NCBI RefSeq assembly: GCF_951801035.1
Contig: NZ_CATOKT010000008.1
Source: Adlercreutzia sp910585575
GTDB lineage: Bacteria; Actinomycetota; Coriobacteriia; Coriobacteriales; Eggerthellaceae
DNA: 64,000 nt
Reading direction: 5' to 3' (one strand)
In this document: positions 36,095 to 44,998 of the stretch, one piece after another
How positions within the stretch are numbered: position 1 is the stretch's first letter
Layout of the letters: every line of letters starts with the position of its first letter
Translations under genes and position numbers: made by a program
The notes under the pieces: generated by a model
What the model was told of the DNA's origin: nothing
The model's input: the letters and a program-made list of their open reading frames with translations, nothing else
Databases searched by the model: none

Positions 36095-36415
36095 TTCCTC
36101 TCCTTTCCTTGCAGCCGAGACAGACCTCGAACCCGCTCGGCCAATGCTTGTCAGCACTTAAATAGTGGCGGTTCGCGGCTCGGCGGCAAACGTACGGGAT
36201 GGGGTATTTCCTTTTCATTCGCTAAGTATTACCGCACGCTGCCATCAATCTGAGAACTAAGAAGAAGATCTGTTTGATCAGGCAATTTCCAGTAACACTA
36301 TCGGCATCTAGCACGGGAAATACCTCATGGTGTAGTACGTGCCGTTTTACGATTCTGCTAGAATCAAAGTTGTAGCTATTACGGCTACAACCATCAAAAA
36401 GGGAAGAGGGGTCTC
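36095..36415. promoter_or_regulatory. Divergent promoter region, module 2 and its LuxR gene
   Basis: 321 bases without a gene. GGTATTTCC (36203-36211) and GGAAATACC (36316-36324) are inverted copies 104 bases apart and could be paired operators. GTTGTAGC-TATTACG-GCTACAAC (36369-36391) is an 8-bp inverted repeat 25 bases upstream of the LuxR ribosome site. Confidence 0.5.
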
Positions 36416-38026
36416 TTGTTGTTCGGCAGCACCACCGATTGCAGCTTGCTGAAGCTAAGATGCATGGGATTTGGCTTTTGGCAGGCTTGGTCCCTCATTA
36501 CCTACTCCAATGGCTTTCTCAACGCGGGCCCCGGAGCGGTTCTCGAGGGAGCTCAGCAGGTTGACACCAGCGCCCTCATGATGCTGTCCCTTATAGGTGT
36601 CATTACCTCCGTTATTCTGCTCCCCCTTCTCAAGAAAACCGATCAATGGCTAATTACACGCTGGTTTCCTCTAACGGGAGGTCTCCTAGCAGCATGCTCG
36701 ACCTTGGTCGTCTGTTGCACCTTCGCTGGAGTCATCAGCGATCCCCTGCTGTTCTACGCCGCTTGTTTCCTTGATGGCATAGGCAACGGCATCCTCTGTC
36801 TTGCCTATGGCCCCATCATTGGCTCCTTGCCTCCCGCCCAGTCGTTCCTCATGGTGTGCGACTGCATGGTGCTGTGCTGTGTCGTCTATTTCGTTGGCGT
36901 CTCCGCACCGTTTTACCTTCGCTGCGTATTCAGCATCGCTATTCCTCTTATCTCGGGCACCCTCGCAGCCATCGGAGACGCTTCGCGAAAACAAACAGCC
37001 GAGGATCTCGCTCAGCGCGTTCCTCTTACCATGGCAAGCGTCCGGTTCTTCATTGCCATGCTTATCGTCGCCGGCGCCGCGTCCTTTATTCGCAGCCCCT
37101 TTCTCTCTCCTGGCTCATCGTGGGACTCTCCCCCTCTTTGGGAGGGACTCGGCGCCTTTATTGTGCTGATTAGCTGCGTTTGCCTCGTCCTGTACTATCA
37201 ACTGTCGGGCCACACCTGCAAAGCCGAGCTTCTGTACTACTCCATCAGTCTCTTCGTTGTAGGCTTTTTGGTAGTCAACCTGATTGTTTCCGAGAACGGA
37301 AACAGCATTCTATCGGCCATCCTGGCAGAATGCGCCTCCGTGCCACTTTTCCTCATGAACGTGGCCTTTGACACCATCATTTTCTATTTGATTTACCAAT
37401 CTAAAATGTCGCCCTCGAAGACCATGGGCATCAGTCACGGCTTTAAATCCGTCGGCATTTTAGCCGGTAGCCAATTGGGGTTTTTGCTTGTCTCCACCGA
37501 GGGCTCGAACATCGCCCTTACATGCCTCGTTATTTTCTGCGTTGTCGTAGCCCTCGTGGGCATAGCGCCCGAGCGCGTGCTGTCCGTTGCTCTCATTCCC
37601 ATCGACGATCACGACGCCGATCCCACTCCTGAATCAACGGACGAAGTTGAAGCTGTTTTTCCCGAAAGCATGGAAGGCTCTAACGCTTCGCCGGCTATCC
37701 CTTCGGGCAACACATCCCCTGCGGCAAGCTCAAGTCATTCCCTTCCCCAAGCGCCCAAAGGCAAGGCGCTGTGGCGCCGCCGCTGCGACGCCGTATGCGA
37801 CACCTTCCAGCTCACTGCTCGCGAACAAGAGGTGCTACGCCTTCTGTCCTTGGGCCACGGCAGCGAATACATTTCCGAGCAACTGGTCATCTCGCTCTAT
37901 ACAGCGCGTACGCACGTGCGCAACATATACAGCAAAACTGGCGTGCATTCCCGCGAGGAGCTTATCCAACTTATCAAGACCACCGAAGTAGATCCGACTC
38001 AGTACCAGCCGGATCGGCAGGGTTAG
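36416..38026 (+). CDS. Module 2 LuxR-type regulator with membrane-embedded N-terminus
   Basis: 536 residues. About 12 hydrophobic helices (20-390), a Ser/Pro/Glu-rich linker (about 395-455), and a C-terminal LuxR helix-turn-helix (LTAREQEVLRLLSLGHGSEY, then HVRNIYSKTGVHSREE). The start is probably TTG 36416 with GAGGGG just upstream; the next in-frame ATG is 16 codons inside, at the start of helix 1. Divergent from module 2, which it probably controls. Confidence 0.9.
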   Translation: MLFGSTTDCSLLKLRCMGFGFWQAWSLITYSNGFLNAGPGAVLEGAQQVDTSALMMLSLIGVITSVILLPLLKKTDQWLITRWFPLTGGLLAACSTLVVCCTFAGVISDPLLFYAACFLDGIGNGILCLAYGPIIGSLPPAQSFLMVCDCMVLCCVVYFVGVSAPFYLRCVFSIAIPLISGTLAAIGDASRKQTAEDLAQRVPLTMASVRFFIAMLIVAGAASFIRSPFLSPGSSWDSPPLWEGLGAFIVLISCVCLVLYYQLSGHTCKAELLYYSISLFVVGFLVVNLIVSENGNSILSAILAECASVPLFLMNVAFDTIIFYLIYQSKMSPSKTMGISHGFKSVGILAGSQLGFLLVSTEGSNIALTCLVIFCVVVALVGIAPERVLSVALIPIDDHDADPTPESTDEVEAVFPESMEGSNASPAIPSGNTSPAASSSHSLPQAPKGKALWRRRCDAVCDTFQLTAREQEVLRLLSLGHGSEYISEQLVISLYTARTHVRNIYSKTGVHSREELIQLIKTTEVDPTQYQPDRQG

Positions 38027-38042
38027 ACAGAGCCACGAAAAG

Positions 38043-38930
38043 CTAGACGCCCAACTCTCGGTACAGTTCCTCCCGACGAGCAGCATCCATAACGGCAGCA
38101 TGCGCCTCATCAGCACGTCCCGTTTCATAGAGCACCTGCATGAGTGTCTGAAAACGCTTCTCTCCCTCTTGCCGCCCTTGCTCGAGCCCTTGCTCGAGCC
38201 CCTGTTCGAGCCCTTGCTCGATGCCCTGCTCGAATCCCTCACGAAGCCCTTCCTCGCGGCCTCGCTTCTCGCGGATCTCAGCTTGAATTCGCGCATCTTC
38301 GATATACGTCAGCATATTGACCCCCTCGGCCCTCCAGACGGCATCGGCGTTAGCTCGCGCAACAGACTCGGAAATAGTACGCACAAGCGCATCTTCCCCA
38401 ATATATCCCACGGCAATGTACTCTAGCAAGCTTCTCAGCCTCCCTTGAGGCAAATCCTTATAGGCCGAGGAATTCAGAACGATCCACTGAAAACGCGTCG
38501 AGAAATGCACCTCGACCCTCTCTTCGCACTTCATCCCGAAATGGTACATCGGCAGGCCACCGTGCAGCAGGTCCTGAGTGCCTATGAAAATAACGATACT
38601 TTCAGGGAGCTGTTCGTAATCCCGGCCTTTACCAAGCGACAGGGTGTCCATGGCAGACTGATAATAGCGCATGCGCAGCCCCAAATCAGCCACTGGCGAA
38701 GCTTGCATTTCTACGTCGTACACCTTTCCCGAGCCTTTCATGAAAACATCAAGTCGCACGCCTTTCGCTCCCAAGCGCGGCTCGATGGCTTTCTCCACCA
38801 TCACTTCGCCAATCCTGCCAATCGGCTCATCGAGAATGGCCTCCAACAGCATTCGGCAGATCTCGGGATTGTCCTCCATAACTCGATTGAACATAGGCCA
38901 TTCGCTAAACCGCAGATCGCGCACTTCCAT
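38043..38930 (-). CDS. Rpn/PD-(D/E)XK nuclease-family protein
   Basis: 295 residues from ATG 38930 (GGGGAGG six bases upstream). It matches the Rpn/PDDEXK_2 family, recombination-promoting nucleases once called transposases. VRLDVFMKGSGKVYDVEMQ carries the D...(E/Q)xQ nuclease core. About 40 residues before the end are EQGL-type repeats encoded by five 12-bp units, typical of the family's variable helical tail. It lies convergent to the LuxR gene and between modules 2 and 3. Activity cannot be judged; no frameshift is seen. Confidence 0.85.
   Translation of the reverse strand: MEVRDLRFSEWPMFNRVMEDNPEICRMLLEAILDEPIGRIGEVMVEKAIEPRLGAKGVRLDVFMKGSGKVYDVEMQASPVADLGLRMRYYQSAMDTLSLGKGRDYEQLPESIVIFIGTQDLLHGGLPMYHFGMKCEERVEVHFSTRFQWIVLNSSAYKDLPQGRLRSLLEYIAVGYIGEDALVRTISESVARANADAVWRAEGVNMLTYIEDARIQAEIREKRGREEGLREGFEQGIEQGLEQGLEQGLEQGRQEGEKRFQTLMQVLYETGRADEAHAAVMDAARREELYRELGV
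38175..38234. repeat. 12-bp tandem repeat in the Rpn gene, five units
   Basis: Units CCCTTGCTCGAG (twice exact), then three variants, coding for EQGL-type units on the minus strand. Slippage here would lengthen or shorten the tail in multiples of four residues. Confidence 0.85.
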
Positions 38931-39098
38931 CGTCGACCTCCCCTTTGCACGTTGACATGGGCAAGGACAGTGCATGATGACCGCATCGCAAAAGTTTCGT
39001 CGCCGATTCGCACCTGCGTCGCGGAAGCGTCGTCCTGTAGGCCGACCTCGCGTAGCGCCTCGCTCTTTCATCCACGAAGAAACGCCCTAGACACAGAG

Positions 39099-39128
39099 CC
39101 GCCCCGAAGGAAGGGGGCTTCGGGGCGG
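39099..39128 (-). terminator. Terminator of the module 3 napGH genes
   Basis: CCGCCCCGAAG and CTTCGGGGCGG form an 11-bp stem 46 bases after the NapH-like stop codon. The U tract is weak. Confidence 0.7.
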
Positions 39129-39173
39129 AGAGAGGAGAGGCTCTATTCAGGAAGATGCGGTAATCGAGAGAAG

Positions 39174-40241
39174 CTACGCTTCGACAAGCTCGTCGTCGAG
39201 GAAGGATTCCTCGGTGGCCGCAGCGGCATCGGATGCCGCACCAGGCGACGGCGTGCGCTCCAGTGCCGGCGCACCGGCCTTGCGGCGCGGCATGAAGGGG
39301 AACGTGATAGCTCCGGCGGGACACACTTCCTTGCACTTGCCGCACTTGGAGCAGTCGGGGATGTCACTCATATGCGGGTCGAGCAGCTCGGGGCAAGCAT
39401 CCACGCAGGCATGACAATCAATGCCCCGCGTGCGCAGGCACTTCTCGGCGTCCACCTGCGGCTTGAAGAACTTGTTGCCCGTAGAAATAAGCGACAGAAT
39501 GGCCGAGATGGGGCAGAACTTATGGCACCACTTGCGCAGCACCACCAGCTCAAGGACGAGCAACGCGGGGAACACGATAAGCCCCCAGGTGGTCTCGTTG
39601 AACTGGAACAGATGCCATACGCCAATGAAGGTGGCGAAGGTCAAGCCCACGGGACAAATCAGGCAGAACACCGGGAACCCGAAGATAGCCGCCGAGGCCA
39701 GAGCACCGCCCAGCACCGCAAAACGCGTGTCAAGCTTGAAGCCGTCGCGCTTGCCGCCGTACGGCGCGAGCGCCTCGCAGCTTCCGCAGGAATGGGAGCA
39801 GCCTGTCAGCGATGCCTTCTCGTCCTCGCTCAAAGCCATCGAAGCCGTCGCCGTCGCATTACCGCCCTCTGCCTTCGCCGTCGGAGCAGCCGCCGTAGCG
39901 CCGTGCTTGGCGTCATGATCCTCAGACTCCTCGGCCTTTTTCGCCTTCTTCTTGCTGGGGCGGAACAGCGCCTGCAGTATGGGTGTGGGGCAGAGCCACG
40001 CGCAGAACGCCTTGCCCACCAACAGAACGGCAGCCACTACCAGCAACAGCAGCAAGAAGGGATGCAGCAGGAACTGGTGGAGCCCCAGCATAACCTCCAA
40101 GGCACCGACGGGGCACAGAAGCGCGATGGACTCGAAGCCGATAGCCGAGAGCGTGCCCGTGGCCGCATTGGTGGCCAGGGAGACGGCGACGGCGATGAAC
40201 ACCGCCGCAACGGTAATCTTACGTAAGGTCGAGGGCTTCAT
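39174..40241 (-). CDS. Module 3 NapH-like polytopic iron-sulphur protein
   Basis: 355 residues, about five membrane helices, CxxxCP motifs (CAWLCP, CLICP, CHKFCP) and C-terminal clusters CHACVDACP and CSKCGKCKEVCP. Same architecture as the module 2 copy, including CHKFCP after a VLRKW segment. The cytoplasmic loop carries CSHSCGSC instead of the His-rich stretch. It starts 2 bases after the NapG-like stop codon. The C-terminal tail is acidic and Ala-rich. Confidence 0.9.
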   Translation of the reverse strand: MKPSTLRKITVAAVFIAVAVSLATNAATGTLSAIGFESIALLCPVGALEVMLGLHQFLLHPFLLLLLVVAAVLLVGKAFCAWLCPTPILQALFRPSKKKAKKAEESEDHDAKHGATAAAPTAKAEGGNATATASMALSEDEKASLTGCSHSCGSCEALAPYGGKRDGFKLDTRFAVLGGALASAAIFGFPVFCLICPVGLTFATFIGVWHLFQFNETTWGLIVFPALLVLELVVLRKWCHKFCPISAILSLISTGNKFFKPQVDAEKCLRTRGIDCHACVDACPELLDPHMSDIPDCSKCGKCKEVCPAGAITFPFMPRRKAGAPALERTPSPGAASDAAAATEESFLDDELVEA

Positions 40242-40243
40242 AG

Positions 40244-40852
40244 CTACGCCTCCCTCTCAACGTTCACACCGCGGCGGCGCGAACCCGAATAGCTGGTATA
40301 GGTGGCCGAAGGACAGGCGAACTCGCAGGCGCCGCATCCGTTGCACAGCGTCTCGTCAATAACGGGACGATCGTTCTGGTTCAGCGTAATGGCCTCGTAG
40401 GGGCACGCCTCGACGCACATGACGCAACCGCCCTGCTTCCAGGCAATGCACTCTTCCTCGTCGATGACGGCAATGCCCAGCTTCTCGGTTTCCGGATCGA
40501 ACGGCAGGAGCGCCTGGGTGGGGCACACCTCGATGCAGCGGTTGCAGAAATCGCAGAACCCCTTATGGAAATCCATATAGGGCGTGCGCATATTTACCAG
40601 GCCGTCCTCAAGGGCGGCAATGGAAACACACTGCTGCGGGCAGACACTGCGGCACTTGTCGCACTTAAGACAGGTGGCAAGAAAGCGTTGGTCGTCCTGG
40701 CCGCCCGGCAGACGGATCAAGGTATTCTCTCCGGCAAAGGCCTGACCGACCCCGCCCAGGGCCACCATGGCAGCCACACAGCCGGCACCGGCCAACAAGC
40801 CGCGGCGGCTCACCGCAGGCTTCTCCGGAGACGGCGATTCTTCGCGATTCAA
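40244..40852 (-). CDS. Module 3 NapG-like ferredoxin, Tat-exported
   Basis: 202 residues if TTG 40852 is the start (AGGGGG seven bases upstream); an earlier in-frame TTG at 40873 overlaps that site. The signal SRRGLLAGAG has the Tat arginines. Four complete Cys groups follow: CLKCDKCRSVCP, CDFCNRCIEVCP, C-x7-CVMCVEACP and CNGCGACEFACP. It should carry electrons from NapH to a periplasmic partner. The napGH pair is separated from the rest of module 3 by the LuxR gene. Confidence 0.85.
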   Translation of the reverse strand: MNREESPSPEKPAVSRRGLLAGAGCVAAMVALGGVGQAFAGENTLIRLPGGQDDQRFLATCLKCDKCRSVCPQQCVSIAALEDGLVNMRTPYMDFHKGFCDFCNRCIEVCPTQALLPFDPETEKLGIAVIDEEECIAWKQGGCVMCVEACPYEAITLNQNDRPVIDETLCNGCGACEFACPSATYTSYSGSRRRGVNVEREA

Positions 40853-41155
40853 GATCGCACCCCCTCTTCTCAACGAGACGAATACAGCGGCGTCCCAAGT
40901 TCCTCAGCTTCAAGAACGCCTTCTCGATGACTAGCATTGTGCCGCCAAACAAGGGGTGCGCGGAAGGTTCAAGTCGCACTATTTACGGGAAATAAGACCG
41001 ATAGTGCAAACTGCACTGCCTAGCATTTTCCCAGTTAAACCATGCATCAGGGGCTTTCTCCACCCAAGAAGGGGCGCAGAGATGCAACGCCGCGGCCCGG
41101 CCGGAGGAAGAACGAATCACCGGGTACCAACAAAGATAAAATCGGGTGTTGCCGC
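40853..41155. promoter_or_regulatory. Promoter region of module 3 napGH with LuxR-type operator candidate
   Basis: 303 bases without a gene. AGTGCA-AAC-TGCACT (41003-41017), a half site CGCACT (40975-40980) and TTTTCCCAG downstream repeat the layout found at 48699-48756 upstream of the module 3 head gene. Nothing else is recognised. Confidence 0.55.
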
Positions 41156-42703
41156 CTATATGAAACTACGAATGTAGTCCTGCAGCTCGTCTTTGCTGTG
41201 GATGCCGCACTTCACGTAAATGTGCTGGATGTGGTTGCGCGTCGTATTGTAAGAGATGCACAGATCATCGGAGATAGCGCGTGCCGAAAGGCCGCGGACC
41301 ATGCCGTCGAACACCTCCGCCTCGCGCAGCGAGAGTTGCGCGTTCTGCACGGCAAGCGCGCAGGCACGCCGCCAAGCCGCGTACTCCTCGGCTTCGGCGC
41401 TGCGCAGCACCACGGCGCTCGGGCACGCCGCGCACACGGCCGCAAGATCGCCCCCGGCGCCCTCGGCATGGGAGCACCCTTCGCAGGCCACGCCCAGCGG
41501 CTCGGTTTCCTGGTCGTCCAAGGTTCCCTGCAAGGGCTCCATCATCGTGTGAAGGTCCTGCTGGCGGAAGAGGAACAGCGCCACCAGCAGCATGACCACC
41601 GCCGACACCACCATAATGGCCAGAACAGTCTCAAGGCTCAGGCCGAAAGCCGCCACCACCAAGGCCACGGCCCAGCCCATAATGGCCCCGAAGGTGTACG
41701 AGGCGTAGCCAAAGCCGAACACCCGAAGCACCGAAGCGCCCGATTTAAACGAAATGCGGGCAATGAGCACCCATACGCACAGGCTCACCAGGGCATTCAC
41801 TCCGCCGCTGATGGCCATGACCAAGCCGCTTTGGGGGCCGATAACCGACAGCCCGATATAGACGAAGGACACTACCAAAATGATGGCGTAGACCACGCGG
41901 CCAAAACGGGCGTCTTTCGGCAATCGCAGGGCCAACAGGCCCATGGCCACCATAAACAGGATAATGAGAAAGCCCGAGATGCGGCGATAGTCCACCAAAA
42001 GCGATACGTTATCGGAAAACAGCGGGAAGCACGCACGGCAAATACTGACCGGAATGGCGAAGAACAGCACGCCTACGACAAAGCGCCACAGCCACGCAGG
42101 TGGCTGCCAGCTGTCATCGGGCATCTCATGGCGCTCGTCGACAGGCTCGATAAGCAGCACGGCGGCCGCCAGCGCCGGCATAACGAAGAACAGCCAAGGC
42201 TGCACCATCCACGACACCGACAGCACGGTGTAGTCGAGCATCATGCCGCCTACCTGCACGACGGCGGCCATGAAGATAACCTCGCGCGGGCCAAGCTCGG
42301 TAAACTGCAGCATAGCCTTAGCCGCCACAAACGACGTGCCCACACCGATAAGTGCCGCACCCAGTGTATACCAGAGGCCACCCACGGGCTGAAGCGCAAA
42401 GACGAGCACGGTGCCCACCGTGGCCAAAAGACCCATACCAAACACGAACCAAGGCACTTGCAGCCACTGGTGGAAACGGCGGTGCTGCGCGCCTACCACC
42501 AGCAATGCCAGAGCAAAACAGGCATTGCTGACCACATACACCACCGAGACGGCTGCGTCGTCGAGCGTGATGCCGAAGAAATTGACCTCGCACCCGTAGA
42601 GCACCAGCAGGTAACCCACCCAGAAGGCAGCGCCCAGATACTTGACGTTCGGAAGCAGCTTATTAAGCGTTGACAGCATCTCGCTGCGCGATGACCACGG
42701 CAT
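41156..42703 (-). CDS. Module 3 LuxR-type regulator with membrane-embedded N-terminus
   Basis: 515 residues from ATG 42703 (AAGGA seven bases upstream). About 12 hydrophobic helices (25-415), a Cys-containing loop (EGCSHAEGAGGDLAAVCAACP), and a C-terminal LuxR domain (LSLREAEVFDGMVRGLSARA, then HIQHIYVKCGIHSKDE). It lies inside module 3, between the torD-like and napG-like genes on the same strand, and has its own upstream terminator. Two similar operator candidates, at 41003 and 48725, are its likely binding sites. Confidence 0.9.
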   Translation of the reverse strand: MPWSSRSEMLSTLNKLLPNVKYLGAAFWVGYLLVLYGCEVNFFGITLDDAAVSVVYVVSNACFALALLVVGAQHRRFHQWLQVPWFVFGMGLLATVGTVLVFALQPVGGLWYTLGAALIGVGTSFVAAKAMLQFTELGPREVIFMAAVVQVGGMMLDYTVLSVSWMVQPWLFFVMPALAAAVLLIEPVDERHEMPDDSWQPPAWLWRFVVGVLFFAIPVSICRACFPLFSDNVSLLVDYRRISGFLIILFMVAMGLLALRLPKDARFGRVVYAIILVVSFVYIGLSVIGPQSGLVMAISGGVNALVSLCVWVLIARISFKSGASVLRVFGFGYASYTFGAIMGWAVALVVAAFGLSLETVLAIMVVSAVVMLLVALFLFRQQDLHTMMEPLQGTLDDQETEPLGVACEGCSHAEGAGGDLAAVCAACPSAVVLRSAEAEEYAAWRRACALAVQNAQLSLREAEVFDGMVRGLSARAISDDLCISYNTTRNHIQHIYVKCGIHSKDELQDYIRSFI

Positions 42704-42763
42704 AGAGGATTCCTTCCCTGCGCTGCAGCACGCCCGCAGGCAAGTACGGGCGGAAAACACGAC

Positions 42764-42813
42764 GGGGCCGATGCTGCGCGACGACTTGATGCGTCGTCAA
42801 CAGCATCGGCCCC
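42764..42813 (-). terminator. Terminator after module 3 torD
   Basis: GGGGCCGATGCTG pairs with CAGCATCGGCCCC (13 bp), with ACGAC/GTCGT inside the loop. On the minus strand the stem is followed by GTCGTGTTTTCC. It separates the main operon from the LuxR gene. Confidence 0.8.
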
Positions 42814-42833
42814 ATTGTAAAGTATGTTTTGGC

Positions 42834-43499
42834 TTACTGGGCGAGAGAATCTTTGAGCCAGCTCTCGTCATCTTCGACAAAGCCAATGGCGTAATCCATA
42901 AAAGCCGGGTAGAAGGGTTCTTTGGCGAAGGAGGAAACCCGCTCGGCCAGGTCCGGCATCCAATTGAGCAGATGATCCTGCGCAAAGGACGCCTGCACCT
43001 CCATGAGGCGGCGCGCCTCGGCCTCGTCTTCGCGCTCCCACGCCTCCGCAAGGCGATCAGAGAGGATGGCCATGAACTCAAGTTCGAAGGAGAGGTGATC
43101 CTCGGGGCTTTGCAGCTCGGGGTCCACCGTGACCTCTTCGGCGCGGAAGATGGCCACTACCTGCTCGCGCGCCTCGTCCATGAGGATTCCCTCCTCGCCG
43201 GTGAACACCGACTCGAAGGGGACGGCGGTATCGCCCTCGTAGACGCCGGCCGCCAAGAAGATGCGGGCATAATCAACACGCAGGCGGGTGAGCACGTCGG
43301 GGGCCGCCAGGCGGAACGCGCGGTAGACGGCATCGGAGCCTCGCTTCATCCGTCCCTCTTCGGGAGCGGCCAGCGGCGCGGCCTTCAGCGTGGCAATCTG
43401 GCTCTCGTCCAACTCGCGGAAGAACACCGACGCCAGCAAGCGATACATCTCGGCACGAGCGCGATTCTCGGCAATCTGCTCGGACAGCTCCTCGGTCAT
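42834..43499 (-). CDS. Module 3 TorD-type molybdoenzyme chaperone
   Basis: 221 residues, TorD/DmsD family, signature SPEDHLSFELEFMAILSDR. Probably dedicated to the module 3 catalytic subunit. GGAGAGGG lies upstream of ATG 43499. It follows the anchor gene after 112 bases that contain a hairpin. Confidence 0.9.
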   Translation of the reverse strand: MTEELSEQIAENRARAEMYRLLASVFFRELDESQIATLKAAPLAAPEEGRMKRGSDAVYRAFRLAAPDVLTRLRVDYARIFLAAGVYEGDTAVPFESVFTGEEGILMDEAREQVVAIFRAEEVTVDPELQSPEDHLSFELEFMAILSDRLAEAWEREDEAEARRLMEVQASFAQDHLLNWMPDLAERVSSFAKEPFYPAFMDYAIGFVEDDESWLKDSLAQ

Positions 43500-43562
43500 G
43501 ACCCTCTCCTTTTCCAGCGGCCCACAGGCTTTACCCTCGGGCTCGCTTATCCTCTCCTCAAA

Positions 43563-43590
43563 GGGATAGCAGGCTTGCCCCTGCCATCCC
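43563..43590. other. Intercistronic hairpin, module 3 dmsC-torD
   Basis: GGGATAGCAGG pairs with CCTGCCATCCC, with one A-C mismatch, in the gap between the anchor and chaperone genes. Confidence 0.5.
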
Positions 43591-43611
43591 GCCTATCTTA
43601 GTTCTTTGCCG

Positions 43612-44418
43612 CTACAGCGCAATCCCGAAGAAGTTCTCCAGGGGCACGTAGGCCATCCACATGGCGCAACGCAGGCAGACAGCACCGATCAGGGCGCAGG
43701 CCGTCGCCACGACGGACAGTACCAGAGCGGAATTGGCTGCCTTCAGGCCGGCAATGCCGCAGGCCAGAGGAACGATGCCGCCAACGGCTACGGCGCCCAC
43801 GGCCACCAGCATCAGGTCGGCCGCGTCCATGACCCCGGTCAGGTACAGCAGCGAAGTCAACGTTGCGGCCACACCGCCGACCGCCAGCAGGATGAAGGCG
43901 ATCTTCAGATCGGCCGGCGTCGTCTCGTTGTGACGGATAGCCGCCACCAGGGCATAGGCACCCAGGCCGCTGGCCGCCGCCGTGCCCAGATAGGCCAGGG
44001 GCAGCAGCATGGTGTTCCAGGTGTACACCGCGTCCATGAGGTAGGAGTGACCGGCCATAAAGGACAGGGCCACGCCCACCACCGCGCCGGCCACGGCGCA
44101 CACGCGGCGCACCGTCTCGTTGCGGTTGTAAGCCACCAGGTACACGATGATGAAGGCCGAGGCAATGCCCACCAGCACGGCCTCAATGAAGATGCCGGAG
44201 GTAGGATGGTTCAGGGCCGCCAGCATGTTCTCTGGGTGGGCCAGGTGGGTCACCGAAGCCACACCGCCCACAATCATGAGCACCAGGGCCACGATGCCGG
44301 CCGTGAAGTTGGCCTTTGAGGTCTTCTTCGCGAACTCGTCGATGGCCACGCCGGCGAACAGCCAGCCACCGCATCCAGTGAGTGCCGTGAACAGCACAAG
44401 GGACCAGGCGATTTCCAT
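43612..44418 (-). CDS. Module 3 DmsC-like membrane anchor
   Basis: 268 residues, about eight membrane helices, start MEIAWSLVLFTALTGCGGW and VGGVASVTHLAHPEN block. DmsC family. One base separates it from the ferredoxin gene stop codon. It should oxidise menaquinol and feed the DmsB-like subunit. Confidence 0.9.
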   Translation of the reverse strand: MEIAWSLVLFTALTGCGGWLFAGVAIDEFAKKTSKANFTAGIVALVLMIVGGVASVTHLAHPENMLAALNHPTSGIFIEAVLVGIASAFIIVYLVAYNRNETVRRVCAVAGAVVGVALSFMAGHSYLMDAVYTWNTMLLPLAYLGTAAASGLGAYALVAAIRHNETTPADLKIAFILLAVGGVAATLTSLLYLTGVMDAADLMLVAVGAVAVGGIVPLACGIAGLKAANSALVLSVVATACALIGAVCLRCAMWMAYVPLENFFGIAL

Positions 44419-44419
44419 G

Positions 44420-44998
44420 TTAGTCTCCGTTCCTCCAGGTTCCGAACCGGCTCGACAGGATGTAGGCCGTCGAGGGGTTGTTGCCTACGTTCTTCAGGTG
44501 GTGCACATCCTCGGGCGCCGACTCGGCGATCAAGCGGGACGGATCGGAATTGGGATCGTCCAAGTCGCCGTAGAAACGGGCCTCGCCGGGGCAGTTGTGC
44601 ACGCACGCGGGCTCCTTGCCCTGGCTCGTCAGATGCTGGCACAGCGTGCACTTCTCCACAACGTTCTGCTCCTTGTTCCAGTTACGCACACCGTAGGGGC
44701 AGGCCATCATGCAGTACTTGCAGCCGATGCACACCGACTTGTCGATGAGCACGACGCCGTCCTCGTTGCGATAGCTGGCGCCCGTGGGGCACACATGGGT
44801 GCAGGGAGAGTTCTCGCACTGCTGGCACATGGTGGGTAGCCAGTACTCCTCCACATCCGGGAACGTGCCATGGGGTCCCTCGATAATCACCTTGTTCCAG
44901 TACTCGCCCAAGGCGACGTTGTTCTCCATCTTGCATGAGATCTCGCAGCCGAAGCATCCGATGCAACGGTCGAGATCGACGACGATCGCGTTACGCAT
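44420..44998 (-). CDS. Module 3 DmsB-like four-cluster ferredoxin subunit
   Basis: 192 residues from ATG 44998; GGGGAGG lies upstream inside the catalytic subunit gene, which ends 8 bases past this ATG. Cys groups CIGCFGCEISC, CQQCENSPCTHVCP, CIGCKYCMMACP and CTLC/CVHNC bind four [4Fe-4S] clusters. ARFYGDLDDPNS is the family block. Confidence 0.95.
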   Translation of the reverse strand: MRNAIVVDLDRCIGCFGCEISCKMENNVALGEYWNKVIIEGPHGTFPDVEEYWLPTMCQQCENSPCTHVCPTGASYRNEDGVVLIDKSVCIGCKYCMMACPYGVRNWNKEQNVVEKCTLCQHLTSQGKEPACVHNCPGEARFYGDLDDPNSDPSRLIAESAPEDVHHLKNVGNNPSTAYILSSRFGTWRNGD

